This document shows positions 22,801-33,405 of a stretch of 64,000 nt of DNA, in pieces (positions within the stretch are counted from its first letter, which is position 1; each line of letters begins with the position of its first letter). This DNA comes from Nyssa sinensis. Lineage: Eukaryota > Streptophyta > Magnoliopsida > Cornales > Nyssaceae. The notes beneath the pieces are model-generated. The model did no database searches and was not told the DNA's origin. It worked only from the letters and a program-made list of their open reading frames with translations. The position numbers and the translations under genes are program-made. The DNA lies in the NCBI GenBank assembly GCA_008638375.1, contig CM018051.1:13880369-13944368 (forward strand). The letters run 5' to 3'.

Positions 22801-24190
22801 ACCATCGCTCACTTCTCCCATCCCAATTGTTGTCCAAGATGCTAAGTCCTGTACAAAACATGAATGGGAGAAGAAAATAAGGCAGCAAGAAGAATTAAGA
22901 GCAAGCCGTTTAGCAGAAATTAAATTAAAATTGAAAGAGGGGACACAAAGCACATTGTGAAGGACTAAATTCTCGGATAAGTGCACAACACCAATATGAG
23001 TAACAGGGACAGCTGCACCATTAGGTAATTTAACTAAAGAAGATACAGTGGCTGTGATGGAAGAATAGAGAGAGGGGCAATAGATCATGTGATCTGTTGC
23101 TCCAATGTCTATTATCCAAGGAGTGGTATGTGTTTGGGTTAATAAACAAGTAACCATACCAGAGAGTTTAGAGGTAGGGATAGGCAGAACAGGTGGAAAA
23201 GGTGGAGTAACAAACATGGTGGCCATGGCTGAACTGAGGTCCTTAGAATGTAGCAAAGCCAGTAGTTGATTATATTGACCCTTGGTAAGAGCCATAGTCT
23301 CAGAGGACTCTTCATCATGATCATTAGTAGAACATGCTTGAGAGGGAGCAACAGCAGCAGCAGCAGCAATAGTAAAGGTCTTGTTCTTGCCATGAAGCTT
23401 ATGGCCAGGGGGGTATCCATGAATTTTGTAACATTTCGCAACAGAATGGCCAGACATATTGCAGTGAGTACACAAAGACGGGGTTGCATTTCCTACTTTA
23501 AAGCAATTCTCAAAAGTGTGACCCTGGATTTTGCAATAAGTGCAATAAGAATGAGTTGGTTTTGGAACGACAGAGTTATGAAATTTTTGGGCAGGTTTGG
23601 AAGAAAGGGGGTTGGTTTTAGCCATCATGGCCATGAGGTCAGAGTTAGAGGGTTAGGAAAGCATGAGATGTTGTCGTTCTTGCTATTGAATCATGGAGAA
23701 AACTCGATTAAGAGGGGGTAGGGGTTCAAGAAGCATAATCTGATCTCTAAAAAAGGAATAAGATTCAGATAAACCCATTAAAAATTGTATGACACAATCA
23801 TGATCGTATCGATCATTTAAGACCTTTAGCTTGCCACAATCATAAGCAGGTATAGGGTCATAGATAGCCAATTCATCCCATAAGATTTTTAAGCGGCCAA
23901 AATAAGTGCTAATGGAATCCTGACCTTGAGAGAGGCTAGCAAGATCCCGTTTGAGTTGAAATATGAGAGAACCATTTTGTTGAGTAAAACAGTCTTAAAG
24001 TTCAAGCCAGAGAGTGCGAGAATCATCGACCAAGGCAAGACTAGATTTAATAGAAGGACTTATAGAATTTTGAAGCCAAGAGACGACTAAATCATTGCAA
24101 CGTTCCCATGCTTCAAAAGTTGGATCAGTAGCATCTTGAGGTTTGGACATGGTCCCATTGATGAAACCAAGCTTGTTCTTGGCTTGAAGG
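19839..24190 (-). pseudogene. Copia-1 gag-pol, main part
   Basis: Reading leftward: rest of gag (23995-24185, starting AKNKLGFINGTM) with two adjacent CX2CX4HX4C zinc knuckles (CTYCKIQGHTFENC, CTHCNMSGHSVAKC; 23390-23560). Protease follows with WIIDIGATDHM (usual serine replaced by isoleucine), then GAG-pre-integrase LWHCRLGH. Integrase has HCDIWGP and VERKHQHI; the catalytic DNG is changed to FRSNNGKEF. Reverse transcriptase (YVDDILVAS at about 20810-20836) and copia RNase H ([15 protein letters not shown]) complete it. pol ends inside the 3' LTR. Stops at about 23992, 23683 and 23655 and frameshifts near 22315, 21133 and 20300 show it is dead. Confidence 0.9.
24186..24190. repeat. Athila target-site duplication, left copy
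   Basis: GAAGG here is repeated at 32579-32583. With one copy removed, Copia-1 gag reads on in frame. Confidence 0.9.
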
Positions 24191-25405
24191 TGATCTGTCG
24201 TAGAAATCAATCAAATTACCAAACTAAACTACTAGTATAGTAGAGAAGTAAGGGTCGAACCCACAGAGACTGTTAATTGTTTAAAAACTAAAGTTGAGAT
24301 TAATTTTAATTCAAATTAAAAAAGATTGATTGTTGTTGATTTTCTTTCTAAAATTTAATGAGAATTATAATTAAAGCAAATATTGAACTGAATTAACAAT
24401 GAATCGAATTAAAAGAGGATTCCTAAGGTGTTGAATCCACCACTAATCTTGTAATTAGCTTCAATTGTATTAATTCTTGGGCCATTAAATTTGGATGTAA
24501 AAGATGTATTTTGGCTACAAGCATCAATACAATCATCAAGAAAATCACGCACCAAAACCCTAAGCACGAATCATCTTTGGTCAACAAAAATTGTCTACGC
24601 TAATTCTAAGGTCATAGTCACAATTTATTTTTCTTGAGTTATGACTCGTCCTACGGTTTTGATGTATGTACACATATTACTATTGTATAACCACATAAAC
24701 AAAATCACAGAAATTGATTATGTGAAACTGAATAATACGATCATTGCCTTAATAAAATCCCAACGTTATACAATCAACATCCAAAACTAATTAACGCAAA
24801 AATAAAATACAAAGAAGCAATATTACTTGACTAGGGTTTCATCTAAACCCTAGGAATGAGAGAAACTTAGCCCATGATAGTGGAAGAGGAAACCACCATA
24901 GCCATGGAGTTCTTCATCGTCTTCTTTAGAGTCGTCTCCTTCCTTCTTCTCCTCTCCAGATCCCCAAGACGGCCTTCTTCTTTTTCCAAAACCCTAGCTC
25001 CCAATATTATTCCCCTTTTTCCAAAATTACCCCCATAAAATAAGAAAATTAGAAAAATAAAATAAAATCCCGTCATTAGACTTTAGGGGCCCAAAAAAGG
25101 AGTCTAAAGTGCTCCAAAATAAAGTCTGTAGTGCTAAAATGGGCCCTAGTCCACCTACATATAGACCAAGCCTCTCTTCTAACCCAAAATCATTTGTTTT
25201 CCACTTCTTTTAGCACTTCAAAGCCTAATATTTTCCTTTTGCTCCAAATCTACTACTAAATCATCAACTTTGACGAGCTTTCTCTACAAAAAGACAAAAC
25301 AAGAATTAACTAGCAAATGCATATAGATTGGAGAAATTAAAATAATAAAAGTGCAAGAATATCTAGGGTTAACAAAATAAATATGCACTTTTTAACCAGT
25401 TATCA
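24191..25405 (-). repeat. Athila 3' LTR
   Basis: This 1,215 base copy is followed at 25406-25418 by CACCCCCCAACTT, the PPT read from the minus strand as AAGTTGGGGGGTG. Confidence 0.95.
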
Positions 25406-27913
25406 CACCCCCCAACTTACACTTTCCTAGTCTTTGAGCAAAGCCAAGGAAACAAGAGACAAAATAGAACTAACTAAATCCTCTTTTGTAGGATACACGA
25501 TTGCATTTACCATATGCAATAAGGCTTTAAACCCCTAGGTTACCCTAGTGGACGAGTTATAGTCTCGTGAGGGTTTGCAGTGAATCTACCCACAAAATTC
25601 GACACCCCCCAACTTGAACACAATATACTCCACAATCAATAAAAATGAATCTTAATGAATGTATAACTGAGTTACAATCGAATCAAAGTAACAATTATGT
25701 CACTAAAAGCAACTTATGAATTTCCCAAGTGCTCATAAATGGATAGAATCAGTGTGCATAAAAGCAACAACCATAACAAGATGTCTAGGCAATGAAACTT
25801 CTTTTCAAACAGGCATTACTTTGACTCTAAATCTCACCAAAAGATATCACTCACAAATGAAGCTCACAGAGATGGGGTGCATATGTACCCTCTCATACAT
25901 GTGGATAAGATAATTGTTGAGTACAGATCAAATAATCCACATGCAAACATGAATGAAAGCACAACAAGAATAATATAGAGAGAATTCTAACCACTACGAA
26001 AATCAACTCCCAATGTCACATGATCATTACAATCACATCCTCAATCATCAACTACTACACATTTGGGGTCGGCTAGGTCTTTGTTTCTAGTTGTAACGTA
26101 GGTCAAGTTCAAGGATAAAGTAGGGGTAAGTGAACAATAATCTCCATGTCATAAGCGAAGAAGCTGAAGTAAATAAACTGGAGTTTTCTAAATTCATCAT
26201 CTCTTTTGAACATTGCAACACCACTCCCAAAATTCCAATAAAAGCATTCCCTGACTACTCACAACTTTTTCTACTTGAGCAAACCAAAAAGAAAAGGAAA
26301 AGGCAATGAAATATATATATATTTTTTTTCTTTTTCTGATTGTTCTTTTTTCTTTTTTTTTTCCTTTTTTTTTATCAATTTTTTTTTTTGAAACTGAATA
26401 AAATTACAATAAAAGAAAAATGTACATCTTCACTTCTCTACTTTCACAACACCAAATTCTCAAAGAAAAATCACCCAACTTCTTCACCCAAAGCGAGGCT
26501 ACTGGCTATGAAAAGAAAGATATAATAATGAAGGCTCAACTTGGTTCCAATTAGGTAAATAGTGTAAAGATGCAAGAAACAAACGAACGGGCTCAAAGTA
26601 GAAAGAGGGCCTAGTTTCATTCCCTAAAGGCAAGAAGTGTCATCTGACATCTGAACTGACTGACCTTAGACATGTGATAATGGCAGTTGATAAAATGGAG
26701 ATATGTAAACTGTATAACCCTCAAAATAAAGTTCAAGCTCAAATCTACATAACATGGGTTATAAGTCTCAGTCAATGCCATCATGATACTAGAGTCTCAC
26801 AGTCTAACCATCAAATCATAGAGTCACAAGAGTAGCAATCCAATTTGTCTCCAATTATGAAAGTTAGGGAAAGACAAATCACTAGCAGTGCACAACTATC
26901 ACAATGATTCTTATGCAAGCTCAGAAATACATGAATACGCTCAAAACAATAAAATTTTAATCACGAGTATATTGAGTTCAAGTAGGCAAAACAATAGCAA
27001 CTCCCCCCAACTTATTTGACACCTTGTCCTCAAGGGGATATGACATCAAAGAACATGAAATAGAATGAAAAGAAGTAAAGGGAAGGAGTGCACCTGGTTC
27101 AAGAGGGGAAAAACTTCAATTGCACGGCCTTTTGAAGCTTTTGGGCTACCCATGGATCCCTACAATAACAAACTAAACAATAAAAATTATTAGGGTCATA
27201 GAATCTAAATATTGACAACACAAAACAAATTGGGAAAAGAGAATCAATATGCCAATAAGTGCCAATGCAAGTTATGAAGTAACTAAACCAAATCCATAGT
27301 GGAATGAAGTGAATTTGGAACGGCTTGCTATGCAATTTTGTTTTTTTGTTTTTTTTTTTTCTTTCTTTTGAATTTTGATTTTATTTATTTATTTATTTTG
27401 AATTTTGAATTTTTGATTTTTTTTTTTGTTTTTTTTTAACTGAATTAAAAGTGCTCGAGCTTTCTGAGAAAAGCTCGAGCTTTGTGGGACAGAACCTTAG
27501 AAGCTTTGAGGGAAGAAAGAGAGCTCGAGCTTTTCTCAGAGTGCTCGAGCTTTTCGGGGCAGAATGTTTAAACAATTTTTGACGAAAAAGTGCTTGAGCT
27601 TTTTAGGAAGTGCTCGAGCTTTCTGGACCAGAAACATTTGGAAAAAAAAAACATAAGAAAATGCTCGAGCTTTTCTGAAATTGCTCGAGCCTTTTAGTCC
27701 AGAAAACAAAAATGACTAAAGAGAAACCCCCCCCCTTTTTTAAAAACAATAAGAATAAAATAAATACTAAACACCTACAAAACAATAAAAAGAAAACTGA
27801 ATTAAAAACAACAAAAAATAATTAAAAATAAAATAAAATAAAATTGGGTTTCCTCCCAAAAGAAGAGCTAAGTTTAATGTCTTCAACCAGACACAGCAAG
27901 AGGAGAAAAAACA
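25406..27913 (-). other. Athila 3' non-coding region
   Basis: This 2.5 kb stretch between pol and the 3' LTR has no env-like ORF that I can recognise. It holds extra PPT-like motifs (CACCCCCCAACTTGA at about 25603 and CTCCCCCCAACTTA at about 27001), long T tracts (26320-26390, 27340-27440) and the CTCGAGC repeat block. The motif just after pol on the minus strand (TCTTTTGGGAGGAAACCCAA) is typical of Athila elements. Confidence 0.7.
27450..27710. repeat. Paired CTCGAGC palindromic repeats in the Athila 3' region
   Basis: GCTCGAGCTTT-like motifs occur in four pairs (about 27452 and 27474; 27521 and 27543; 27590, as GCTTGAGC, and 27611; 27662 and 27682). Partners are about 20 bases apart and the pairs recur about every 70 bases, each followed by a GGRCAGAA- or CCAGAA-like tag. 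This is a degenerate tandem array of a palindrome-bearing unit. Confidence 0.7.
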
Positions 27914-29347
27914 TTAATCAATATAAACTGGGTCTTCAAGACCAATCTCCTCTATCAAGCTCCCTTCCTCCACACCCTCAATAAACAATTTCAACCTTTG
28001 CCCATTAACTTTGAAAGTTTGGCCACTCCGAGGGTTATGAATTTCTACCGCACCATGAGACCAAGATTGAACAACCTTATATGGACCATCCCATCTAGAT
28101 CGTAACTTCCCAAGAAACAACTGTAACTTAGAGTTAAACAACCACACCTTTTGACCGGGCTCAAAGGACTTACCATTAATGTGAGAATCATGGAACGCCT
28201 TAGTCCTAGTCTTGTAAATGCGGGAACTCTTATACGCATCATTCCTAAGCTCCTCTAAATGAATATGGTACATACAAATAGATGGATCAATCCTTTTTAA
28301 ATCAGCTAGGGACCAACCTATAGCACCCTTGTGCTTTCTAAGAACCTCAAGAAGACGGCATTCTTGCTCACTTGGAATATTAGAAGCAATGATAATAGGG
28401 AGAGTGTCATCGAGTCCTAAGAATGAATACTTAAGAGTAGCCGGGAGTGGCTTTAACTCAAGCTTTGGAGGAACCTCTAAAGATGGAGGAGCAAGAGTGC
28501 TCGCAAGATTAGGTAGGGGTTCCGGTCTAGACTTCCAAGGAGGATAGTTTATAAAAGGAGAACAGTCAAGCAATGAATTGACTTCTTCAATAGAACCATC
28601 AATATCGAAAGCATCACTATCAAAGTAAGTCAAACATCTCTCCAAAGGATCCTCAATCAAGATTTGAGGGAGAGATTCCTCAACTATCCCATCAATCACA
28701 TCTACTGAAAAACAATCCTCCTCATGTGGAGGTTGTTGTGAAGCATTGAAGACATTGAGCCTCACAGTCATATTCCCAAAAGAAATATCCATCACTCCAG
28801 TTCGACAATTAATACATGCATGAGCAGTAACTAAAAAGGGTCGACCTAAGATGACGGGAATCTGACGCTTAGGATCATGAGCGGGCTCCATATCTAGAAC
28901 TAGGAAATCAACTGGAAAGTAGAATTTGTCTACTTTCACCAAAACATCCTCAATGATCCCACGAGAGATCTTGACGGATATGTCAGCTAACTGCAAAGAC
29001 ACCGTCGTAGGCTTCAACTCACCTAACCCAAATTGCTTATAGATAGAGTATGGCAATAAATTGACACTTGCCCCCAAGTCAAGGAGCGCCCTCTCTATAA
29101 TGTGATTACCTATGACACAAGAAATTGTGGGGGCTCCAGGATTTTTGAACTTAGGTGCAGTTTGGTGCTGGAGAATTGAGCTTACTTGCTCTGTTAGAAA
29201 GACCTTCTTTGACACATGAGTTTTAGCTTTTCGCTTTTGAGTGCAAAGGTCTTTCAAGAATTTGGCATAGGAAGGAATTTGCTTGACTGCATCAAGAAGT
29301 GGCAAGTTAATCTTAACTTGGTTAAAAATCTCAAGCATCTCTTCCAT
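27914..29347 (-). CDS. Athila protease fused in frame to integrase C-terminal tail (477 aa)
   Basis: Residues about 85-190 form the aspartic protease region of Athila type (ALLDLGASVNLLP, then PVILGRPFLVTAHACINC). The sequence then reaches the start of the polymerase region (LPIIIASNIPSEQECRLLEV, ICMYHIHLEE). Directly after it, at about residue 372, comes ELRNDAYKSSRIYKTRTKAF and FEPGQKVWLFNSKL, RSRWDGPYKV, which belong to the C-terminal end of integrase. The whole RT, RNase H and integrase core (usually about 2.5 kb) is gone, yet the frame is preserved to a normal stop. gag upstream is in another frame, with the shift near 29350. The product could at most be a protease with a tail domain; whether it is made is unknown. 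Confidence 0.8.
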   Translation of the reverse strand: MEEMLEIFNQVKINLPLLDAVKQIPSYAKFLKDLCTQKRKAKTHVSKKVFLTEQVSSILQHQTAPKFKNPGAPTISCVIGNHIIERALLDLGASVNLLPYSIYKQFGLGELKPTTVSLQLADISVKISRGIIEDVLVKVDKFYFPVDFLVLDMEPAHDPKRQIPVILGRPFLVTAHACINCRTGVMDISFGNMTVRLNVFNASQQPPHEEDCFSVDVIDGIVEESLPQILIEDPLERCLTYFDSDAFDIDGSIEEVNSLLDCSPFINYPPWKSRPEPLPNLASTLAPPSLEVPPKLELKPLPATLKYSFLGLDDTLPIIIASNIPSEQECRLLEVLRKHKGAIGWSLADLKRIDPSICMYHIHLEELRNDAYKSSRIYKTRTKAFHDSHINGKSFEPGQKVWLFNSKLQLFLGKLRSRWDGPYKVVQSWSHGAVEIHNPRSGQTFKVNGQRLKLFIEGVEEGSLIEEIGLEDPVYID

Positions 29348-31095
29348 ATTTGCACCTTTTTCCCAAAAGGAGAAGGGTCGGCCAAGCAGGAAGGGTAAGG
29401 GGCCTTGGGCACATAGGATGCCACAGGAACACTCAAAGGATCACTTGGGGATGAAGAATCCCCTTTTTGCAAATTCTCATTCTCAACTACATCCTTTTTA
29501 GAAGAACTTGTCAATTCACCCTCTGCTTTATACTCAACTTTGTTATCTACCACTCTCCCACTCCTAAGAGTAGTTATGGCTTTAGCTTGCTCATGAAATT
29601 GATCATTAGAGTTGGAAGACTCTACCCCATATTGGCCTTTAGGGTTGTTCACCGGTTGACTTGGTAAACGTCCCTCATCTCTTCTACTCACAGCTTGTGC
29701 TAGTTGTCCCATTTGGGATTCTAGCTTCGAGATAGACTGAGTGTGTGAGTGGAGCAATTGAGTGTTAGACTGATGATTTGACTCTAAAGCTTGCAAAGCA
29801 CTCAACACCTTGTCCTTAAAATCTGAATTTCTAGGAGGAGGAGATGGTTGTTGATATTGTTGAAGAGGAGGACGGTAGAACGATGATGGAAAAGAATTAG
29901 GCACGTTTGGCCTTGAATTTTGTGAGAATGGAGGATTTGAGGCTTGAGGCCTCCAAGAAAAATTTGGATGGTTTCTCCATCCCGGGTTGTAATGGTTAGA
30001 ATATGGATCATTACCCGGTTTGGAAAAACCTTGAAGAGCATGAACTTGCTCTTCCACAAACTCTGGATATTGCAAGGCTAAGGGACAGTCTGACACATAA
30101 TGAGTTGGGCATGAACATAAAGCACACACCTCTTGAGTGGCAGGAGCAGAAGTAGAAACTTGTCCCTTAGCCAAAACTTGGTCTAGTTTCCTAAACAATG
30201 CTGCAACTTGCTCTTGGACATCCACAGCTTGTCCAACTTCATAAATACCACCCCTTTTAGGGACACTAGAGGAGGTGGGTGGAGCTCTCCGACTTGCTGA
30301 GGCATGGTGCTGTGAATTCTCACTAAGGGTCTCAAAAAGATCCCATGCCTCATCCTGATTCTTGTTGAGGAAAGTCCCTCCACAAGCAAAGTCAATCATT
30401 TGACAGTTTTGTTCTGTGATACCGTCATAAAAACTCTGTACCAACTGCCAACGCATGATATCATGATGGGGACACTTCCTATAAAGGTCCAAAAATCTCT
30501 CCCAAGCTTCATGAAAAGACTCGCCATCGAGTTGAGTAAAATTTGTGATGGCTCTTCTTATATCATTGGTTTTGCCTATAGGAAAGTATTTTTTTAAAAA
30601 CTCTTGTTGGAGTTGAGTCCAAGTTGTTATGGAATTTGTAGGCAAAGAACCGAGCCATTGTTTGGCTCTAACCTTCAATGAAAAGGGGAACAACCTTAAC
30701 TTAAGAGCATTCTCACTCAAATTTTGCACATTGACAGTGGTGCAAAGCTCTAAAAATTCATTCAGATGTTGGTATGGGTCCTCATTTGATTTCCCATAAA
30801 AAGATGGTAACATCTGAATGGTTTGTGGTCTAATTTCATAATGCCCAGTTACAGCAGGCATTTGAATACATGAAGGGTTGGTATATGTTGTAGGAACAAA
30901 ATGAGCCTTAAGAGGCTGTGGTTGTTGTTGTCCACCATTATCAGCCATGTCTATACAAATAGGATTTCCTAAAATCTCAGACTTAATAGACAAACTACGA
31001 AAAGCTTTCAAGGTTCTTTCTAGCTCAAGATCTAATTTCTCTAAGTCTGGGTTGCACGAACGGCGACCAAACATAAAACAAATAAACCTATCCAA
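29254..31095 (-). CDS. Athila gag (613 aa frame)
   Basis: Gag forms the particle that packages element RNA. The retrotransposon gag domain is visible at about residues 120-260 (MLPSFYGKSNEDPYQHLNEF, LRLFPFSLKVRAKQWLGSLP, LQQEFLKKYFPIGKTNDIRR). A CX2CX4HX4C zinc knuckle (CALCSCPTHYVSDC) sits near residue 330, followed by a Pro/Asn/Gln-rich region. The frame is open over its whole length, but the last 40 or so residues after PSPFGKK are out of frame with pol, so a small indel near 29370 has cut the normal gag-pol continuity. The true start could be the Met at MADNGGQQQ, about 49 codons into the frame. Confidence 0.8.
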   Translation of the reverse strand: MDRFICFMFGRRSCNPDLEKLDLELERTLKAFRSLSIKSEILGNPICIDMADNGGQQQPQPLKAHFVPTTYTNPSCIQMPAVTGHYEIRPQTIQMLPSFYGKSNEDPYQHLNEFLELCTTVNVQNLSENALKLRLFPFSLKVRAKQWLGSLPTNSITTWTQLQQEFLKKYFPIGKTNDIRRAITNFTQLDGESFHEAWERFLDLYRKCPHHDIMRWQLVQSFYDGITEQNCQMIDFACGGTFLNKNQDEAWDLFETLSENSQHHASASRRAPPTSSSVPKRGGIYEVGQAVDVQEQVAALFRKLDQVLAKGQVSTSAPATQEVCALCSCPTHYVSDCPLALQYPEFVEEQVHALQGFSKPGNDPYSNHYNPGWRNHPNFSWRPQASNPPFSQNSRPNVPNSFPSSFYRPPLQQYQQPSPPPRNSDFKDKVLSALQALESNHQSNTQLLHSHTQSISKLESQMGQLAQAVSRRDEGRLPSQPVNNPKGQYGVESSNSNDQFHEQAKAITTLRSGRVVDNKVEYKAEGELTSSSKKDVVENENLQKGDSSSPSDPLSVPVASYVPKAPYPSCLADPSPFGKKVQIWKRCLRFLTKLRLTCHFLMQSSKFLPMPNS

Positions 31096-31341
31096 TCAAA
31101 TATACCAACTGTAGTAAAAATAAAATGCAAAGAGAAGGGAAAGATTTCACCGTGATAGATTGCAAAACAGGTAGAATTTTTCTTCTTTTTTTTTTTTATC
31201 AACCCGCGTTTGCTCCAATCAACTCTGCTTCTTTTTAGCTTTTTATAATTGCTGCACACCAAAGACAAAGAAAAAGAATAATAGCAGAAAAGAAAGAATT
31301 AAAATAAAAATCAACTACTAAATTTTTTAACAATTCAACAG

Positions 31342-31359
31342 TCCCCGGCAACGGCGCCA
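31342..31359 (-). other. Athila primer-binding site (tRNA-Asp type)
   Basis: The plus strand TCCCCGGCAACGGCGCCA is the 3' end of a tRNA-Asp, so the minus strand carries its complement TGGCGCCGTTGCCGGGGA. It lies five bases inside the 5' LTR. Confidence 0.9.
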
Positions 31360-31364
31360 AAAAT

Positions 31365-32578
31365 TGATCTGTCGTGGAAATCATCAAATTACCAAACTAA
31401 ACTACTAGTATAGTAGAGAAGTAAGGGTCGAACCCACAGAGACTGTTAATTGTTTAAAAACTAAAGTTGAGATTAATTTTAATTCAAATTAACAAAGATT
31501 GGTTGTTGTTGATTTTCTTTCTAAAATTAAATGAGAATTATAATTAAAGCAAATATTGAACTGAATTAACAATGAATCGAATTAAAAGAGGATTCCTAAG
31601 GTGTTGAATCCACCACTAATCTTGTAATTAGCTTCAATTGTATTAATTCTTGGGCCCTTAAATTTGGATGTAAAAGATGTATTTTGGCTACAAGCCTCAA
31701 TACAATCATCAAGAAAATCACGCACCAAAACCCTAAGCACGAATCATCTTTAGTCAACAAAAATTGTCTACGCTAATTCTAAGGTCATAGTCACAATTTG
31801 TTTTTCTTGAGTTATGACTCGTCCTACGGTTTTGATGTATGTACACATATTACTATTGTATAACCACATAAACAAAATCACAGAAATTGATTATGTGAAA
31901 CTGAATAATACGATCATTGCCTTAATAAAATCCCAACATTATACAATCAACATCCAAAACTAATTAACCCAAAAATAAAATACAAAGAAGCAATATTACT
32001 TGACTAGGGTTTCATCTAAACCCTAGGAATGAGAGAAACTTAGCCCATAATAGTGGAAGAGGAAACCACCATAGCCATGGAGTTCTTCATCTTCTTCTTT
32101 AGAGTCGTCTCCTTCCTTCTTCTCCTCTCTAAATCCCCAAGACCGCCTCCCCATTTTTTCAAAACCCTAGCTCCCAATATTATTTCCTTTTTTCCAAAAT
32201 TACCCTCACAAAATAAGAAAATCAAGAAAATAAAGTAAAATCCCGTCATTAGACATTAGGGGCCCAAAAAAGGAGTCTAAAGTGCTCTAAAATAGAGTCT
32301 GTAGTGCTAAAATGGGCCCTAGTCCACTTACATATAGACCAAGCCTCTCTTCTAACCCAAAATCATTTTTTTTCCACTTCTTTTAGCACTTCAAAGCCCA
32401 ATATTTTCCTTTTGCTCCAAATCTATCACTAAATCATCAACTTTGACGAGCTTTCTTTACAAAAAGACAAAACAAGAATTAACTAGCAAATGCATATAGA
32501 TTAGAGAAATTAAAATAATAAAAGTGCAAGAATATCTAGGGTTAACAAAATAAATATGCACTTTTTAACCAGTTATCA
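31365..32578 (-). repeat. Athila 5' LTR
   Basis: This 1,214 base copy begins TGATCTGTCGTGG and ends AGTTATCA. The right TSD GAAGG follows at 32579-32583. Confidence 0.95.
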
Positions 32579-32583
32579 GAAGG

Positions 32584-32774
32584 GCACGGCTTACAGCTCG
32601 AGACCAACTGACATAATTGTCAGCAGTTAAGAGATCTGAAACCAAGGCAGCAGCGGGATTGTCACCGTTGTTGATGCGAAATGGGTTGAAAGGATTTGAA
32701 AAATTGAGAAACCTTTCGTTAGGATTTTTGGGAAAAGAAGGTGTTTTAGGATCAATGTTTTCAGAGCTAGCCAT
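32584..32774 (-). pseudogene. Copia-1 gag, N-terminal piece
   Basis: The start codon at 32772-32774 opens MASSENIDPKTPSF and runs through LLTADNYVSWSRAVSRAL, the usual LTxxNYxxWSRA motif of copia gag. The Athila insertion ends it. The frame resumes at 24185. The start lies about 25 bases from the PBS. Confidence 0.9.
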
Positions 32775-32798
32775 GGTGAGAAGTTTGGATCGAGGGGA

Positions 32799-32810
32799 GC
32801 TCTGATACCA
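32799..32810 (-). other. Copia-1 primer-binding site
   Basis: The minus strand reads TGGTATCAGAGC, the initiator-methionine tRNA site, directly after the LTR end CTTACA. Confidence 0.95.
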
Positions 32811-33136
32811 TGTAAGAAAATGAAGAACAGAGGAATGTAGAGAAGGAAATGCCCAGAAAATGGAGAAGAAATATTTCTCTGATTCAATTCTCAAATCTGT
32901 ACACACAGTGGTTTATATACAAAGAAAATACAAAAGGAAGCTTCTAACAACCTATAAAGGGAAAATACATTGTTGTCCCTCTGTACAGCTCAGCAAATAG
33001 AAACAGAAAAATAACAAAAGAAGTAGGAATCATTGGGACAGAAAAATAACAGAAGAAGTGGGAATCATTAGGCATCATCCTTCTTCAATAATGGACACTT
33101 TCCCTTTATTCGAATGCAATGTATTATGCTCCAATA
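32811..33136 (-). repeat. Copia-1 5' LTR
   Basis: This 326 base partner of 19541-19865 is followed by the right TSD GGGGA at 33137-33141. Confidence 0.95.
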
Positions 33137-33141
33137 GGGGA

Positions 33142-33352
33142 TGAAGTGGAGGTGTTGGTACGTAGAAAAGTATTTGCAAAGATGATGCCTGTTGAATTAG
33201 CAATGGTGAGGAAGTGTGGGGTACAATTGGTTTATGAGCAAGATGCAAACAGTTCCCAATCAGATGATGGTTTGATGATCCAACAGACCTTTCTAGGTGG
33301 CTTGCCTATTGAGGATTATCCTATTTCCACAAATTTCAACTCCAAAAATTAA
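33142..33352 (+). pseudogene. TNL gene, end of C-JID domain after the Copia-1 insertion
   Basis: The frame continues from 19540 as DEVEVLVRRKVF and reaches MVRKCGVQLVYEQD, the conserved KKCGVxLVY close of the C-JID jelly-roll. A short tail leads to a TAA at 33350-33352. Continuity of frame and domain across the insertion, with one TSD copy removed, shows that both pieces were one exon. Confidence 0.9.
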
Positions 33353-33400
33353 GGACTGAAAATTCGTAAGAAAATAAAGGCTTTTATTGAAATGAATCAA

Positions 33401-33405
33401 TGGAT
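33401..33405. repeat. Copia-2 target-site duplication, left copy
   Basis: TGGAT here is repeated at 50232-50236. Confidence 0.9.

Larger units (their letters stand above)
24191..32578 (-). mobile_element. Athila-type Ty3/gypsy retrotransposon, internally deleted, nested in Copia-1
   Basis: LTRs of 1.2 kb (24191-25405 and 31365-32578) start TGATCTGTCG and end CAGTTATCA. They are flanked by the perfect 5 bp TSD GAAGG. The PBS matches tRNA-Asp, as is common in Athila. gag is nearly intact. Behind it an open frame runs from protease into the integrase tail with RT, RNase H and the integrase core removed. A 2.5 kb non-coding 3' region lies between pol and the 3' LTR. The LTR copies look very similar by eye (a few per cent difference), so this is among the younger insertions here. 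Confidence 0.95.
19541..33136 (-). mobile_element. Copia-1: Ty1/copia retrotransposon in the TNL C-JID exon
   Basis: LTRs at 19541-19865 and 32811-33136 flank a minus-strand copia gag-pol. The perfect 5 bp TSD GGGGA sits exactly at both ends, and removing the element with one TSD copy leaves the TNL frame continuous. The element is itself interrupted by the Athila-type element at 24191-32578. Without that insert Copia-1 would be about 5.2 kb, a normal copia length. The LTR ends read TATTGG...CTTACA on the minus strand, a non-canonical TA...CA pair. Confidence 0.95.

Noticed and set aside
24867..25076. Open frame repeated at 32040-32249
   Set aside because: Both lie at the same place in the two Athila LTRs, which are non-coding; duplication reflects the LTR pair, not a gene family.
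31342..31359. tRNA-Asp 3' end sequence
   Set aside because: Only the 18 base primer-site match is present; no tRNA gene surrounds it.
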